Assembly (NCBI GenBank): GCA_026419785.1
Contig: JAODTK010005682.1
Location: 124,001 to 188,000, forward strand
Direction of reading: 5' to 3'
Length of the DNA: 64,000 nucleotides
Origin: Sclerodactyla briareus
Lineage: Eukaryota > Echinodermata > Holothuroidea > Dendrochirotida > Sclerodactylidae
In this document: one piece after another, positions 41,901 to 56,900 of the stretch
Numbering within the stretch: position 1 is the stretch's first letter
Layout of the letters: every line of letters begins with the position of its first letter
Position numbers and translations under genes: made by a program
Notes under the pieces: model-generated
Told to the model about the DNA's origin: nothing
The model's input: only the letters and a program-made list of their open reading frames with translations
Database searches by the model: none

Positions 41901-44900
41901 ATTTAGGGTTTTCCTTATTTTTGCTGCAAAGCAGATCCTACTGTCAGTGTGCTGGAAACTAAAGTAAAATCTGGCAACCCTGTCCACCTGCTGAGAAAAG
42001 AGGCATGGGCAACTGCTAGGTAATATCAGAAATCGTTGAAAATGGAGGCATGAAACCATATCTAAATAGCTTATAGTTATCATGCCTACCAACCATCCAC
42101 TACCCCTCTCTCTTCTCCGGGCCCAGTCCCCCTTTACCTGTGAACTCTTCTTACATTTCAAGAAAGAACCTACATCTACTGTCTTCAAGCTACAGAGATT
42201 CATATAAATATAAGTGAAGGAAGCACTACACTTTTTGGCTTTTTTTTCTCGTTTGCTGAAATAGAAGCAATAATATTCAGTTTTCTGTTCTGTTTTCTTC
42301 ACACACTTTGACATAATAAAGTATGGTGGTGCGGTAGATAGTGTTGCAGGGCTAACCTTATGAAATTTTCCTCTCCTCCCACAGAGATTCTGAGGGCGCT
42401 ATAGTACGCCCCCTCCCCACAGCTAAGAGGATCCTACAGAGGCCCAATGCTTGCCACATATTGTACAGGTAAGGTCACAGCAGTATAGCAAGCGTGTGGA
42501 TGAAGCAACTATCTGCATGCTCCGTTGATTGGCGCACAACTAGAGTCACTTGCTCGGACTCACTGATAAGCTGACATTTTGTTTCGCACCGCCACCAGCT
42601 GAAATTAGTGGAGTGGTTTGCTCATTGGTGCGTTCTCGTAATTGGGAGTTTGGTAATACCGAATCAAATTACCCCCTATTATGCTGACAACAATATGTCA
42701 CCCAGTGATAGTGGTTTAATACAACATTTCAAAATTATACATCTCACCCAGTCAGGTACCTTGAATTTGAATTTGAAGTACATGACTTAACATTGTGTGG
42801 TATTGACATATAGACTTGTGTTCCATTTGTCAATTCACCACAGTGGCACCTGCAGTACAAATCAGTGGTGGGTATGAAGCCCACCCTCGATATATTCAGC
42901 ACATCATAAACAGCGTTGTAGCTGAGTCAGGACTCGGCCAGATGGCCACTGTTATTTGTTTTGCACATGTGTCTTAGACCTGCTTAAACATTGTAACTAC
43001 ATTTGAATGAGCCATTTCGGAGTTACAGTTGATGAGATGATAATGATATTGTGTCAAAGGTCAAGGGAAATGACAGCAGTTAGACAGTGTGACAGTGTGC
43101 AGAACGATCTTTCGAAACTCCCCTGCCGAAAATTACGAATCCTGCGCCATCACAAAACGTTTACAGATTTCCCCCAAACTTATCAACAATAACATCTGAA
43201 AACATTGGATGAATTGGATGCGTTATCAAATAGTGGTGACAGTTTAAAAATAAGCCGTACGATATTGCTATGGGGGGAATCTGACCAAATTTGTCTTCCC
43301 TGACCCTGTTTCTTCTGTAGTGAGCATGTGCACTTAGAAATATGACTGTCTTATTTAGCATCATAAACGGCATTGTAGCTGAGTCGGAACTCATGACTCA
43401 GACAGATTGCCGAAGCCCCTGGCACAATTTCAAGTTTGAGTCAGCCTGGGCCTTCTCCAGGCTTGGCTACCACACTGAGCTTAGGAGTTGATACAACATT
43501 TCCTCTTCAATATATATATGCAGATCTGTAAATGCTAATTCTACCATTCCTGATCTGTTTCAGCTTCTGCTCACCTTTGACCCGATCCTGGTGGAGAAGG
43601 TCTCTGCTCTGCTGCAGTGTATCTGCCAGGACAACCCACAACTGCCCAAACTCTACTTACCGGGGTGTTCTTCTTCATAATGATGTACACGGTGACAACG
43701 TTCTCCCATAGCCTGGTGAGTTTGCGATCATCCAATGGGGCGAGAAAGGGGGTTGGGGGGGTGGAGTGATGAGTTTGAATGAAAATTATCCAGGACGACA
43801 ACTCACAATTGCCCAAGCATTACTCTACAGGGTTGTTTTTCTTCAAATGATGTACACATGATTCAACAGCCCCCCTCCCACAGCCTGTGAGTCGATGGGT
43901 ATGTGGGGGGGGGGGGCAGGGAGTCAGTGGGTATGGAGATCATCCAGGACAACCCACCAATGCAATCAGTTCCTCCACAGGGGATATTCCCTTCAATGAT
44001 CTACACATCACAGGGGGTATTCGACAGTTGGGGTGGGTTAGTGGGAGGTAGAGGGCACAATCCTCTGTACTGTACCTCATGCTGTTTACTCATCTTCATT
44101 GTGATGTGAAGAAGAAGGAAAGAGAAGTTAAGGTCCCACTGTGACAGCACTAGTGGGGGCTATGATCCCTGACACCACAGCCCTAACCACCTGATTTTAA
44201 TGTCAGGACGACAGGGGCCCTGCTGTGCTGGACAGCAGTTTCCTTCCCCCGGTGCGATCACCAGGTACCAGCTGAATTATCCAATACGATGATCGGTAGT
44301 TACAATCCGCGCCAAACCAAACTTCCCTGATTACTCCGACTACCTGACAGCCAATTTTATCCTTCCTGCATAGAAATGAAATTAACAAGCCACAGCCATT
44401 GGGCTCCAAGCATATTCACAGGACCATTAGCTCGATGGTGTACATGGCATTCAACACTGTTCATTCAGCCTGGTGATATATAACGGGGTGAAGTGATGGA
44501 AGCAGACAGTATGGGGTATCTTATAGACATGATTACTGTGAATTCCAGCCATACATCCTTCGCTCACATTCTTGTGTTGTCTTACATGTCCCCCGTGGTG
44601 GTGTGGAAAAACTCTGGGGGGGGGGGGGGCTTTTGCCTATCAAGGACCGTGGCTGTGGAATCTTCTTTCCTTCTGGACTAACCGTGGTTTGCAATTTTTC
44701 CGTTGATGACTTTTAGAGGAGACTTGAAGCTCGTCTGTTCAGACAGGCGTATCCCGTATATGTGTATAGTATCGTTTTTTGTTTTCTCTCCTTTCGTTCT
44801 GTGCAGCGCTTTTTGAATGTGGATACAAAATTAGCTCTATATAAATTCATTTATTTATTATTATTATTATGAGGTCTGATACCCTTTGCCAGCACAGCTC

Positions 44901-47900
44901 AAGCTCTTCCAGATATCAAGCCATCATCATTTTCCTTGACCAAAATGCAACAGACATGTCGAGGTCATGAAATCTGTGGGAGGTTGGGGGCCAGGGGTGA
45001 TGTTATGGGGGTCACTTTGTGGTCAATTTAACTGTAGTGTTACCAAACTACCTACACCACTGTTTTCATTGTAATTTTTGGTTGTTTACAGGTTCCTGAA
45101 ATACTGCCATATGAAGCAAGCTTTCAAGGCTGAAGAGGTAACTTGTATCAAACGAATAGATCACACTCATTTTGCTGATGTTTTTTTCCCTGCTTATAAT
45201 TTTTGGATGATGGGGACAATGGAAGGAGTCAAGGTGATTTTGATCTTATATTGCTACTTGCAAAGAGCTAGAATTAGCATTTTTACATTTGGAATATGAT
45301 CAGGAATGATCAGCTTTTCTGGTGTGTCCTTGGGCGAGGCACTCTGTCCTCCAATGCTCCCCCCCCCCACCATCCAGGTGATGATTGGAGATCTGTGAAG
45401 AATCTGAGTACAACCTATATCATCACCCCCCTCCAATTTGCACACCTGTCCTATACCTAGCCACACTACATTTGTTGCCTAACTGGTAGCCTAACCCCGA
45501 GAAATCAGCAAATTCTTTTCAGTTTTCGGTTACTGTTTCCCATAGTTCTTTATTGGTAAACTATAAATTTTGTAGTAGAAATAAGTATCTTCTCGTACCT
45601 GCTATATAACTTTGTGAAAAAATAGTCTGAATTTAGTGGCAGATCCGACCAAGTTCCGAATGCGCAAATTGAGGTGGGTTCCAAATAAAATGACTAATTT
45701 TGTTGTTCTTCTAGTTTCCTGAATTTTTACGGGATATGACCCGTTTAGGTATCATTTTGAGAGCGCGAGAAGGTTATTCCAATGGTTGTATTATTCTTTG
45801 GATCGGAGCCATAAAGTGAGTGCAAGGTGCGCAAATTGATGATGGACCATGCTACCTATGATGGCAGCAGCTTACTCTTCGGGATTGTCGGAGAGCGTAC
45901 CAGTTCCAATGATCAGATTAATATCTGTGAAGTCCTTCGAGAATATCTAGTGACATTGAAAGTGCTATATAAGCACTAGGAACTAATATCATTATAGTTT
46001 ACCCAGTGAGAACAGGTACGGACAACGTTTTTCAGTCTGGGGTTTGGTAATATTTTTTGTAACTTGGATTGGATTGGGAGAGTTACGGATCCTTGTAGTA
46101 ACTAATTTTTGGTTACATGCAACAAGGAAAAGAGTTCACTCTATTTCATCTCTAGATCGACTCAGGTGATTGATCACACATATGCAACTGAGACCTAAAC
46201 TGGGGGGAGGGGGGGGGGGAATCCACTAATATGGGTTGGTTGAATCAGTGGATCAGATTATGCTTCCCTCGAGGTTTCCTGGAAGGGTCCCTGGAATTTA
46301 TTTAGGCACAATCAGCTACCGCAAAATTGCCTTTTGGCGTCACAGGGGGAATCACCAGATCCCCTGTAATACAGTTAATGTAACACATGTACTTTTGAAA
46401 ACCCTGTTACAAACATCTATAGATGGGATTCAAATGAAAATTTACTAAATTGTTCACGTGATAAAAATAAGATTAGTCACATTCATTCATAAGTGAATAC
46501 CTCTTCTTTGTCTTTCTGTCATCATGAGTGCAAAATGCAGCACATTCCGTGTAGTGTTCATGGGCGGCCTTCGCATCATTTCCCCCGTGAGGTTTATAGA
46601 TTCCTCAAATTCCTCAAAAGTCAATTGAAATAACTTGACAAGGCAACATGCTAGCAACTCCAAATTTGTGGTGTTTTTGGTGTGTCCCCTTTTCACCCGT
46701 ACTAGTTTTAAGGAAATTGGTTACATGATCATTGGCTTTCGAAGTGATTTCTTAGCAAGGTAGAGACACCTGGCCCCATTAACCACTCCGGGAATAGTCT
46801 TGTGTCCATATATCCTGATTTTTTTCTGCTGCCTTCTATCTGGCATTACATTTCTGCACTGCATCACCATACGTTAGTATCAAAAATAAAGATTAATTTC
46901 GCCATGTTTAATGTTCAAACTGTAAAACACGCTGTTATGGTCTGACCATTCATCAAAAGAATCTAAATATTTATTCAAGCGGGGATTCTCTATCAGTGGG
47001 GTAGTTGGCCGCTTCCAATATTGGAAGCGAAATTACAAAATGAACAAGACGTTGATACAGAGTTGATGGACTACAGAAATGGTGGCGCACTGCAGAAATG
47101 TAATGATGGCTGTGTGTGCCGGATATAAGCCAGCAGGAAATCAGAAATATATCAACGTCTTAACACAAGGCAACTCTGTGAATGGTTCTCTTGTTCACCA
47201 TTATGGGTATTCATTATTCCAACTGCAGACAAAGAGCTCCGATATCATTCAGAACAGCATCCTGGGTAATATACTGCCCGAGGCCATGGTTCACTTCCTG
47301 GAGAACCACAGCGCTGAGAAGTTTGCTGAGACCTTCCTGGGAGAGTTTGACACGCCCGAGGCTATCTGGAACACAGAGATGAGGTGGGTCAGACTGGGTC
47401 GTGAATATGTGACTGGAGCATCTTGTGAAGAATCACTGAATTTGGAATGAGCGAAAGCTCTTACATCTGACAAAATTGACTGGGGCAGTGAAATAGACTC
47501 AGCCGCTAGTTACTAGGAAGAGGGGCAGGGTTTCTAATCCTTCAACGTTATATTGACCTCTGCACATTATGTTGTTTGCCCACTGGCCACACAAAATGGT
47601 GTACTTCACACTGATTTGGTCTCCCATCCTTCTTCCAGTGGTTGTGCCCTGCAGGTATGCACCTGAAAAAAAGGTTGTATGGCTGTATAGCAAGATTTAA
47701 GAATGGTACCTCATATAGAATTTGTTAAAATAAGTCTTAGATTCAACATATTTTACTTCTATTCTATCTAACTTCTAGATTTGCCTGATAGCCATCATAG
47801 AGGAAGAAACAAAGATTTTTTTTCAAATCAAGCCAATTCATATACAGGTGTTTCCATTTAATTCATACTGGTTTGACATCTCTTTAAGTGAGTACAGGAT

Positions 47901-50900
47901 AAAACTGATTTTGATTAGTTTCATAGATCATTTGAGGTCACCAAAAGGTAAGGAAATAAAAGTAAAAAAATAAGTTCAAGGTAAAAAATCTTTGTAATGA
48001 GGTTATAAGCATATAATATGCCTTGGTGAGTAAATGGATCCTATTGGTAGCATTAACACTCCTTGTGAATCAGGATGTGCTTTGATTTTCCCTGATGGTG
48101 ATTGTTTGTTTGCTCAAAATCATAAAGACACTTAACTTCGTGGTTCGTCTGTTTCTTACCATATTTAACTGTTCACCAAATCTAAATATATTGTCTCCAA
48201 TCCACAGGCGGATGATGATCGAGAAACGGCAGCCCACCTGGCCGACTTCACCCCCGCCCCGGACAACACGAGGTCCCTCTACCAATACTGCCCCATCCCT
48301 GCCATCGGCTATCCTCAGCTGGAGAACGAGCTCTTCGTGAACATCTACTACCTGAAACACCTCTGTGACAAAGAGAAGTTCCCCAACTGGCCAATCAAGG
48401 AACCTGTGAGTCTGGGGCACGTGCAATAGGGGAAGTCCAATGTTACCAATAATAAATATGTGGTGCCTTTTCACCAAATGTATTCAGTCATTGTAGGTGA
48501 GAATAGGTAGAGGCAGTGGAAACAAAAGAGCCTTGTCCATCCAAGGGGCAAACAGTTAAAGAAATTACAATATAATCCCTTCAGGATATTGATTTGGTTG
48601 ACACTTTTCAATCTAAACAAATTCTGGTAACTGAGTTGATCTGATAACTGACATTTATTGACCGAAGCAATCAAACTGACCTATTCTGGACCCAATGGAC
48701 CTGTCAACTTCTGTTAAAGATCTCTTTCGAGTATCTGTTTCCAGTGGTGGCATTTATGTAGTGTCAATTCCAAACAGACTATGTGTAGTTCATAACTAAA
48801 TCTAGACATTACCTGGCAGGTTAACCACCAACGTTCATATCCCCACTTTTCAGCACTTAGTGGGCATTTGGGCAACATTACATTCATTATTTTATTGGCA
48901 ATGACAAAAATGGTCCAAAATGGCTGTCGGATGAGGTAGTTTTTGAGATGGCCACTATGTGGGGTCTCATTGGGTGAAAACGAAAGTTGATCTCAAAACG
49001 ATTGTTGAAGTTGCAACAAAAATGATCAGTATTGGGAAAAATTCAGAATGGCCACTGGGTGGGGGGTGTTGCCTCTTTCTTGAACCAAGAAAAAGTATCT
49101 GCCTCATGGGGCAAAGGTGTTGGAGGGTTATTACACCGACACAAAAATCTTGCTTCGGAGGCGCCGGTGGAGACGGCGGAGCCACAACCGTAATATCCCC
49201 ATGTTTGGGATATAAAAGTGGGGATATAATAATTGACAATCACAGGCATCTATGTTGGTTTTGGCAGGGCCACGCAAGATGATATCCGAGATTATCTGCA
49301 GTGGTCAGGTCAGCTGAAAGAGAATTGGTGTTGATCTCCCTTCCCCGGAGTATTTACTGAACAGTTCTCTTCGTAGAACGCCGCTCATTTTGCGATCCTG
49401 GTCATCCTGCCAATGCACATTTTCATTTCTTGCATCGCACCGGACTCCCGTACTCCAGAGGAACAGGCGGTTTATCCGCCAGTTCTTTCCATCTGCCGTC
49501 AAATTTTTATAATAACCTGTAATATTTTTTATTTCCAACTTGCCCTGTTTTTGTTTTTTATCTTTCTTACCCTGTATATGGATATCTCTATATTTCATCC
49601 TTATTTGTACTAGTATGCATTTTCATCATTTTGATGTGCCTCAAAAAGTTTTTCTTCAGATTTTCAAAATAGACACTTGGAAGGCACTCTCAGTCTGAGA
49701 AGATAAGTTAGGTTAAAGAGCAAGTCAGTGCTATGTCTCCCAAGGAAAGAGAGCAAACAGTAGATTTCCAGTCAGGAATCGGTAGCCACTCCAATCAAGG
49801 ACTCGATCACCTTCACAATCCCATCTATGTGTCAGAATGTTAATTCTTTCAAGAGGTTAATCGTCAGGAATGTTTCTGATCTTGCAGATCAAATTCTTGA
49901 GAGATGTCCTGGAGGAATGGAAGAAGGAAGTGGAGAAGAAGCCGCCTGACCTGACCCTCGAGGAGGCCACGAGACCCCAATTCGATACGGGGGCTTGGAG
50001 GTGAGCCATAACCTACCATATTTCAGTGTAATTATTGCACTGAGGCATTTCATTCACCTAATACAGTGGTTCCCAAATTTTTCAAGACGGGGACCCCATT
50101 TCATGTAGCGCCCTCCGAGCGCGACCCCAAGTTTGTGTCTCCGGAATAATGAAGTGACAGTGACACTACACGCTACACCGCTCTATTGTTCGACCACATG
50201 GCCTGTAGTAACTGTACTGTATGTGAAAACAATATATGGAATCTACCAGAACAGGGTGCCAGCTACAATTCACTCAGGAGAAACGCTAGAACGGCTGCTA
50301 ATAAAACCCCAAATATTAGTTTTCAGGGTGAATTTTTGTAGAACCACTGCGAACGTTAAAATTTGGTCGAATTTTGGGTACCTGCGATTTTTCCTCGGTG
50401 GCTGTACTTGCAGGTTGGGATGTGCGAGATGTTGGTCTTCACTTCATCCCTGCATGACCATTTTTTTTTTAACTTGCGTGAACTGGTTCACAAGAGCCCC
50501 AGTAGTCATTCTCTGTGATGGATATGTATAATAGGTGTGTGTGTACATCCCTTGTATCAAACAGGGAGGGGAAATACCCTGAAAAAGTCCTGACATGACA
50601 GGTAGGTACAATGCTCATGGCCCACACAACTCGGGGGAGCCGATGAAAAAAAAAATGGAAGAACTAGGTGGGGACATGATGGATGGATATATGAGGAGGA
50701 GGGGAACAAAACAAAAGTGACTGCAGTCCTTGAGAGAGTTCTTTGAAAGGTCAGACAGATCCCAAGTACAAATAAAACAACTTGTTGTGAACTCGGTGAC
50801 TATTGAAATGTATGTTCTATTGAGCTGATCCACAGATGCAGTAGCTTAATAGAAGTCTCTTGATCTTGCTAGTGAGTGTGCATGGGAAGAGGAGAGGGGA

Positions 50901-53900
50901 GAACTGGTGATCGATAGTTGTGTGTTGATCTTTTGGAAATGTAATCTCTTCTTTCACCCTTCCAGCCATGACGAGGCTGTGGTCAGGAAGGCCTATTTCA
51001 AGATGGCCCAGAAGTACCATCCGGACAAGACCCAGAAGGAAGGGTAATGAGAGAATTGTTATCAGCCAGAGAACTGTAAAATGTTATAGTTGCTTGTCTG
51101 TATATATATATATTTTTTTTTCATTTCCAATCCGGGTATGTCCCTGAAAACAGGAGGTGGCTGGATTTGTCGGAGCAGAATTTCTACATGGAAGATGCCC
51201 TCGCTTGCCTCCAACCTCATTTTCTGGGAATAAGTTGTCCCAAGACTTAGACTCCCCACAACTTTGAAAAATGTGGTCGGACTGTTTACGAAAATCCCCT
51301 TGATGTAAGAATCCACAACGGTGCTAGCCGCATCTCAGAAAAAGGAGAGATGTCCCACTCAAGGACTCAGTTGGGGGGGGGGGGGGCTGATAGCAGGCAG
51401 TACCAGATCTCAGATCTTGGTAGGCGTTGCCTGTTGTGGAGATGGTTTTTTATGTTGTTGTTACCAGTGGGTGCATTGTGCATATGAAGTCGAAGTCCAG
51501 AGACAGGCAGTTAGGACACAAATTCGAGCAAATAATGGGCTAAGTTTGGTCTGATGATCTGGTAGAAGTCCACAAAAACGTCCCAATTTTTCTACGAGGG
51601 CTTGAATTTTGTTTGAACAAAGAGGCCAGGAAATTGTTGAGCTTTGTGTGTTAGTAGTGGTTCACTGCAATGGTATTTAGGTATTCAATCTAATAACAGT
51701 GTGCACGGGTACTAAAACATGGCTTAATACTTTTAACTATTCAGACCTAGCGCTTACACCAGAGGATAACGGATCTCAACAAAAGTGATATTGTGAAGGT
51801 AAAACGTGTACTCGACGCACTACGTCTGCGACAAAGAAGCGCCCTGGACATCGGATGGGTAGAGTAGTCGGAATCTCTACCAATTCCAAGTGGAGGGGGG
51901 GGGGGGGGCGGGGACTTGGTTTTCTTAGCTCAAAACCAGCTATGCTGGGTGTGCTATTGGATATCTGCATGTCACTCTCATCTATCTATCTATCTAATCT
52001 ATTTCTATCTATCTATCTATCTGTCTGTATAGTTCGTCTGTCTGGCTGTCTGTCTGTCTGTTGTCTGTCGGTCTGGTCTGTCTGTATAGTGTGTTAACAA
52101 TTGCCTTTGGCCCCCCAAACAAGTTCATTATGGGATGGATTGGACCGAGCACAACTTGACAACATGTTTATGACCCATGGGACTACGGGTTGACTTAGTG
52201 AAGGTTCAGATTGCAAGGTCATTAAAGGGGGGGCAGTAGGCCATTATGTGTGTAAAATTTCAAAATGATCTCCTCCTACAAAAGTTTTGATGCACAGGCT
52301 GATGTTCCGTCATAATGATTTATAACAGCCCGTTACACTGCGGGGTGTTCAGGAATTTTCAGGTCAAGTTCCCACTTGGGCCGAGAGGCGCCCAATTTTA
52401 TGAAATTTGCGACGCCACAATAGTACTGAAATGACATTCTCAACTTGCAACAATAGCAATTGATGTTCACAAAGTTACATGTAATGGTCATTGGGTGGGG
52501 GCCATTAGGGGGATGTTCCGAAATTTTGGGCTCAAGGCCCCAGTGTCAGGACCTACGTCCATTTATGAAATACCGCAAATATCCTACAAATTGTTGCACA
52601 GTGCTGTGTTTCAGTCAGAATGGTGGTCCAATAGCTGTACCTCCAGTGTGCCCAGGGATTCAGTTCCAAGGCCCAAGTGTGGGCCCTGCGGGCACCGTCA
52701 TGTGGAATTATGCAAAAGGCTTCTCCTCTTACGATTTCAGTGCAGTGTTGACATTCGGTCATATTGATGGTAACAGCGTACTCCGGGGTGTTTAGGATTT
52801 TTGGTATAACTGGTCCCACTTGGCCCGTGGGCCCATTTTTATGAAATTCCACAAAAATGATATTGGAATGCTTCTCCTCTCACAAGATTCATTTATGATC
52901 TTCACAAAGTTACAAGTGATGGTCCTTGGGTAGGGGCATTGGGGGTGTTCAGGGATGTGGGGTCAATGCCCCAGTTGGGCCTAGAGCCCATCATATGAAA
53001 TACTGCCAAAAATCTTGTATCTCTACAAATTTTGTTGCACAGTGCTCAGGTTTCAGTTCATAATGGTGGTTCCAATTGCCATGCCTTCATTGTGCCAGGA
53101 ATTTCGGTTGCCCAGGCCAAGTGTCGAGCCTGGGGCCCATCATGTTGGAATTAACAAAACGCTTCTCCTCTTAGAATTTTGTGAACCAGTGCTGGCAATT
53201 CGGTCATTAATGATGGTCTAAACAGCCGTACCTTTGGGTGTTCAGGAATTGTGGTCCAAGGTCCTCTTGGGCTGTGGGTCCATTTTAGGGAAATTTCACA
53301 CAATTGGTACTTGAAATGCATCTCCTTCCACAAGCTCAATGATGTCTACATGTCACACGGTTACATGTAACATGTAACGGTCCTTGGGTACGAGGGCCGT
53401 TGTAGGTGTTTGGGAATTTGAGCCCAAGGGCCCATATATGGAATACTGCCAAAATCTTGGATCTCCTACAAATTCTGTTGCAACAGTGCTGATGTTCAGT
53501 CAGAATGGTGGTCCAATAGCTTTACCTTCAGGGTGCCCATGGATTTAGGTCCAAGGCCCAGTGTGGGCCCTGGGCCCGTCTGTGGAATTATGCAAAATGC
53601 TTCTCCTCTACGAATTTCAGTGCAGTGTTGACATTCGGTTCATATTGATGGTTTTATAACAGCCGTACCTCCGGGGTGTGTTTAGGATTTTTTGTTCTAA
53701 GGTCCCACTTGGCCCGTTGGCCCATTTTATGAAATTCCACAAAATGGTACTTTCGGAATGCTTCTCCTTCACAAGATTCAATTGATGATCTTCAAAGTTA
53801 CAAGTGATGGTCCTTGGGTAGTGGGCCATTGGGGGGGTGTTCAGGGAAATTTGGGGCTCAATGCCCAGTTGGGGCCCTTAGAGCCCATCATATGAAATAC

Positions 53901-56900
53901 TGCAAAATCTTGTATCTCCTACAAATTTTGTTGCACAGTGCTGATGTTCAGTATAATGGTGGTCCAATTGCCATGCCTTCATGGGCCAGGAATTTCGGGC
54001 CGGTCCATGGCCCCAAGTGTGAGCCCTAGGGACCATCATGTGGAATTACACAAAACGCTTCTCCTCTACGAATTTTGTTGCACAGTGCTGGCATTGCCTT
54101 CGGTCATATGATGTCTAACAGCCGTACCTTTGGGGTTGTCAGGGAAATTTGGTCCAGGTCTACTTGGCATTGGGTCCATTTTATGAAATTCACACAAATG
54201 GTACTTGAAATGCATCTCCTTCCACAAGCTTCAATTGATTTTCTTACATGTAACAAGTTACATGTAACATGTAACGGTCCTTGGGGAGAGGGCCGATTGT
54301 AGGTGTTTGGGAATTTTGAGCCCAAGGGCCCAATATATGGAATACTGCAAAATCTTGTATCTCCTACAAATTTTGTTGCACAGTGCTGATGTTCAGTTAC
54401 ATGATGGTCTAATAGCTGTACCTTCAGGGTGCCCAGGGATTTAGGACCCATGGCCCAGTGTGACTGTTGGCCCTGCAGCCCATTATGTGGAATATTTATT
54501 GACTGCTAAGACATCTTTGGGTCATATGAAGATCATGGTCAGAAGGCATAAAGGGGCTAATGGGCCATTGTTGGAAACTGATCTTTGCCTTATGATCTTG
54601 AACATCATCACATAATTGTACATTCGTCTGGTACATTGTGCAGTTTGAGCTACAGCACCATTGGTGTTCTAGTTGCTGTCACTCTGAGCAGGCTGTATCC
54701 CTTGCAGGGGGATAATTGGTGATTGATGCAGACAGCCAAGTGGAGCTCATCAACTGTCTTGACAGGTTAGGAGGGAAGTGGACTAGTCTGCTTTTTCCGA
54801 TATACCAAATACACGCTGCAAACAACTCAAGCATGCAGGTTATATACGTTGATTTGTGGAACTAGTACTGTATAAAATTGAGATTTTTTTACGTCATAAT
54901 GGTCCCAGAATGCATTGTGCCACCGGAATGACTCGAGCAGAAACGCATCTGCACAACATAAATGAAAAGACCCCATGTAATGTAACTCAGGACTACATGT
55001 TTTGGTCGTTTGATCTCGAAATTTACCACATGGTTTCAGTCTGACCTTCATATTCAAGATTTTCACTGTGGCCTCTATTGATGCACCAAAATTTGGTCAA
55101 CACATTGCTCAATGCAGTCCGTGCCGACCCCGTTGTGATGTCCATGACATTCATCCTCCAGTCCTTCCGGTTCCTGTTTGCCTTTTCGAAATTCATTCGA
55201 TTAGTCCGGCCGTCGCTTGCTTGATATCGATCTTCGAAATTCAACAAAATGGTTTCAGACCACCAGTCCAGATTTTCACTGTGCTTCTGTTGGGCACAAA
55301 ATCTGCTTCATTGTTACTTGCACCGTCCACGTTGGTATGACCCTGGTGATGACCATGACATTTCATCTACAGTCCTTCTCCGCTTCTTTCTGGTTACCCT
55401 TCGCAATTCATCCAGAGATAGTTCTGTCGCTCGCTTGATACCATTCATCCATCGTGCTCTTTTGGTCTACCCTGTTTCCGTGTTCCATAAGCCCCTCCCC
55501 ACCATTATTGATTTCTCTAGGGAGTTTGTCCGCTCGCATGATGTGTCCGAATTCAGTTTAGGCTCTGTCTCGAGATTCAGTGCTTCCATTGTGAGTTATG
55601 GATTTTTTCCTCCAAAACTAATCTCTTAGTGGGTTAAACACACAGGTGTGTTACTAATAGGGCATGAGCTTCTATTGAAGTGAAATATGGTATCCCCTGC
55701 GACATGAACTACATGATGTGGACATTTCAATTTTTGACCACACTTATGAAAGTTATCTTCTTTGTTCCTACACACTAACAGTCCACCTGATAATCCAGTT
55801 TTGGGGCTAATCATAGATTGATAATATCATAATTTCAGCTATTTGTCATATTTATGTATTCCCCTGTGCTGGTTATAATTGGATCTATCAAGGACCCAAA
55901 GTCACAGGAGATTGTCCCTTGACCCTCTCATCCATTTCATGTCTTCATCTCTCTCCTGCAGGACATCTTTGAGGCAGTGCACAAAGCCTATGAGTTTCTA
56001 TGCAGCAAGTCTCCGGAATACCAAGCGGCCCTAACCACCGAAAACATCGTGCCTCATACTGAGGGCACAGAGTATACTCTTCAAGCAGGTTCAGTGAAAG
56101 TAGTTAATTTATGTCAATCTGTTCCTATATCTACTCGTCTGAGATATTGGTGTTCAAATAAATGAATGTATTGTTCAATCATTAATTGAATAATGTGATA
56201 TCTCACACAGGCATGTGAAACATGTCGGTGCTATAAACTATTTACACACACTTGTGTTAGCATCGATATTCGAGGTAGATTTCCCTGATTTGATATATTT
56301 TGCAGAATATTTCATTTTCTTGGCCCCCATATCAATAGAAGCGAAAGAAAAAAGAGGAAAATGTTATCCCAGTCAGGTAACTCTGTTGGGCAAAAGGTTT
56401 GGCATTAACATCCCAACAGGGGGTCTCTGACAGGGAATTCTCAGAGTACCCCCCACCCTCCAACCCACTGATTATCTTGGAGGTGTATTTGAATTGATAA
56501 TTATTGTGGTTTCTCCTTCCTACAGTTTGAAGATTTTGAAGATCTGAAAATGGGAACTACTGCATTCATGCTTGGTTCACATAATGTACATACCATTTGA
56601 GCAAAATAGAAATAAATATTGTATCATATCCATGTCACTATTCTCACTATTTTTGCCTTCCAGTACTGGAGCCATACAAGTACGCTGGTTATCCAATGTT
56701 GATAAAGACCATCTCGATGGAGACCCATGACGACGCGCTATTCTCCAGTCTGCGCCACTGCTGATTGCTGCCAGCGAGCTGGCCTACCACACGGTCAAGT
56801 GTTCCGCCCTGAACGCTGAAGAACTGCAGAGGGAAGAGGGCATTGAGGTAGGTTAATGGATTGTTCGTTTGTCTGTAACGAAGCACATGTATAAAATAAT

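Noticed and set aside
41895-42314. 139-residue minus-strand open frame
   Set aside because: No domain, no codon-like structure, and it lies within an intron of a well-supported gene on the other strand.
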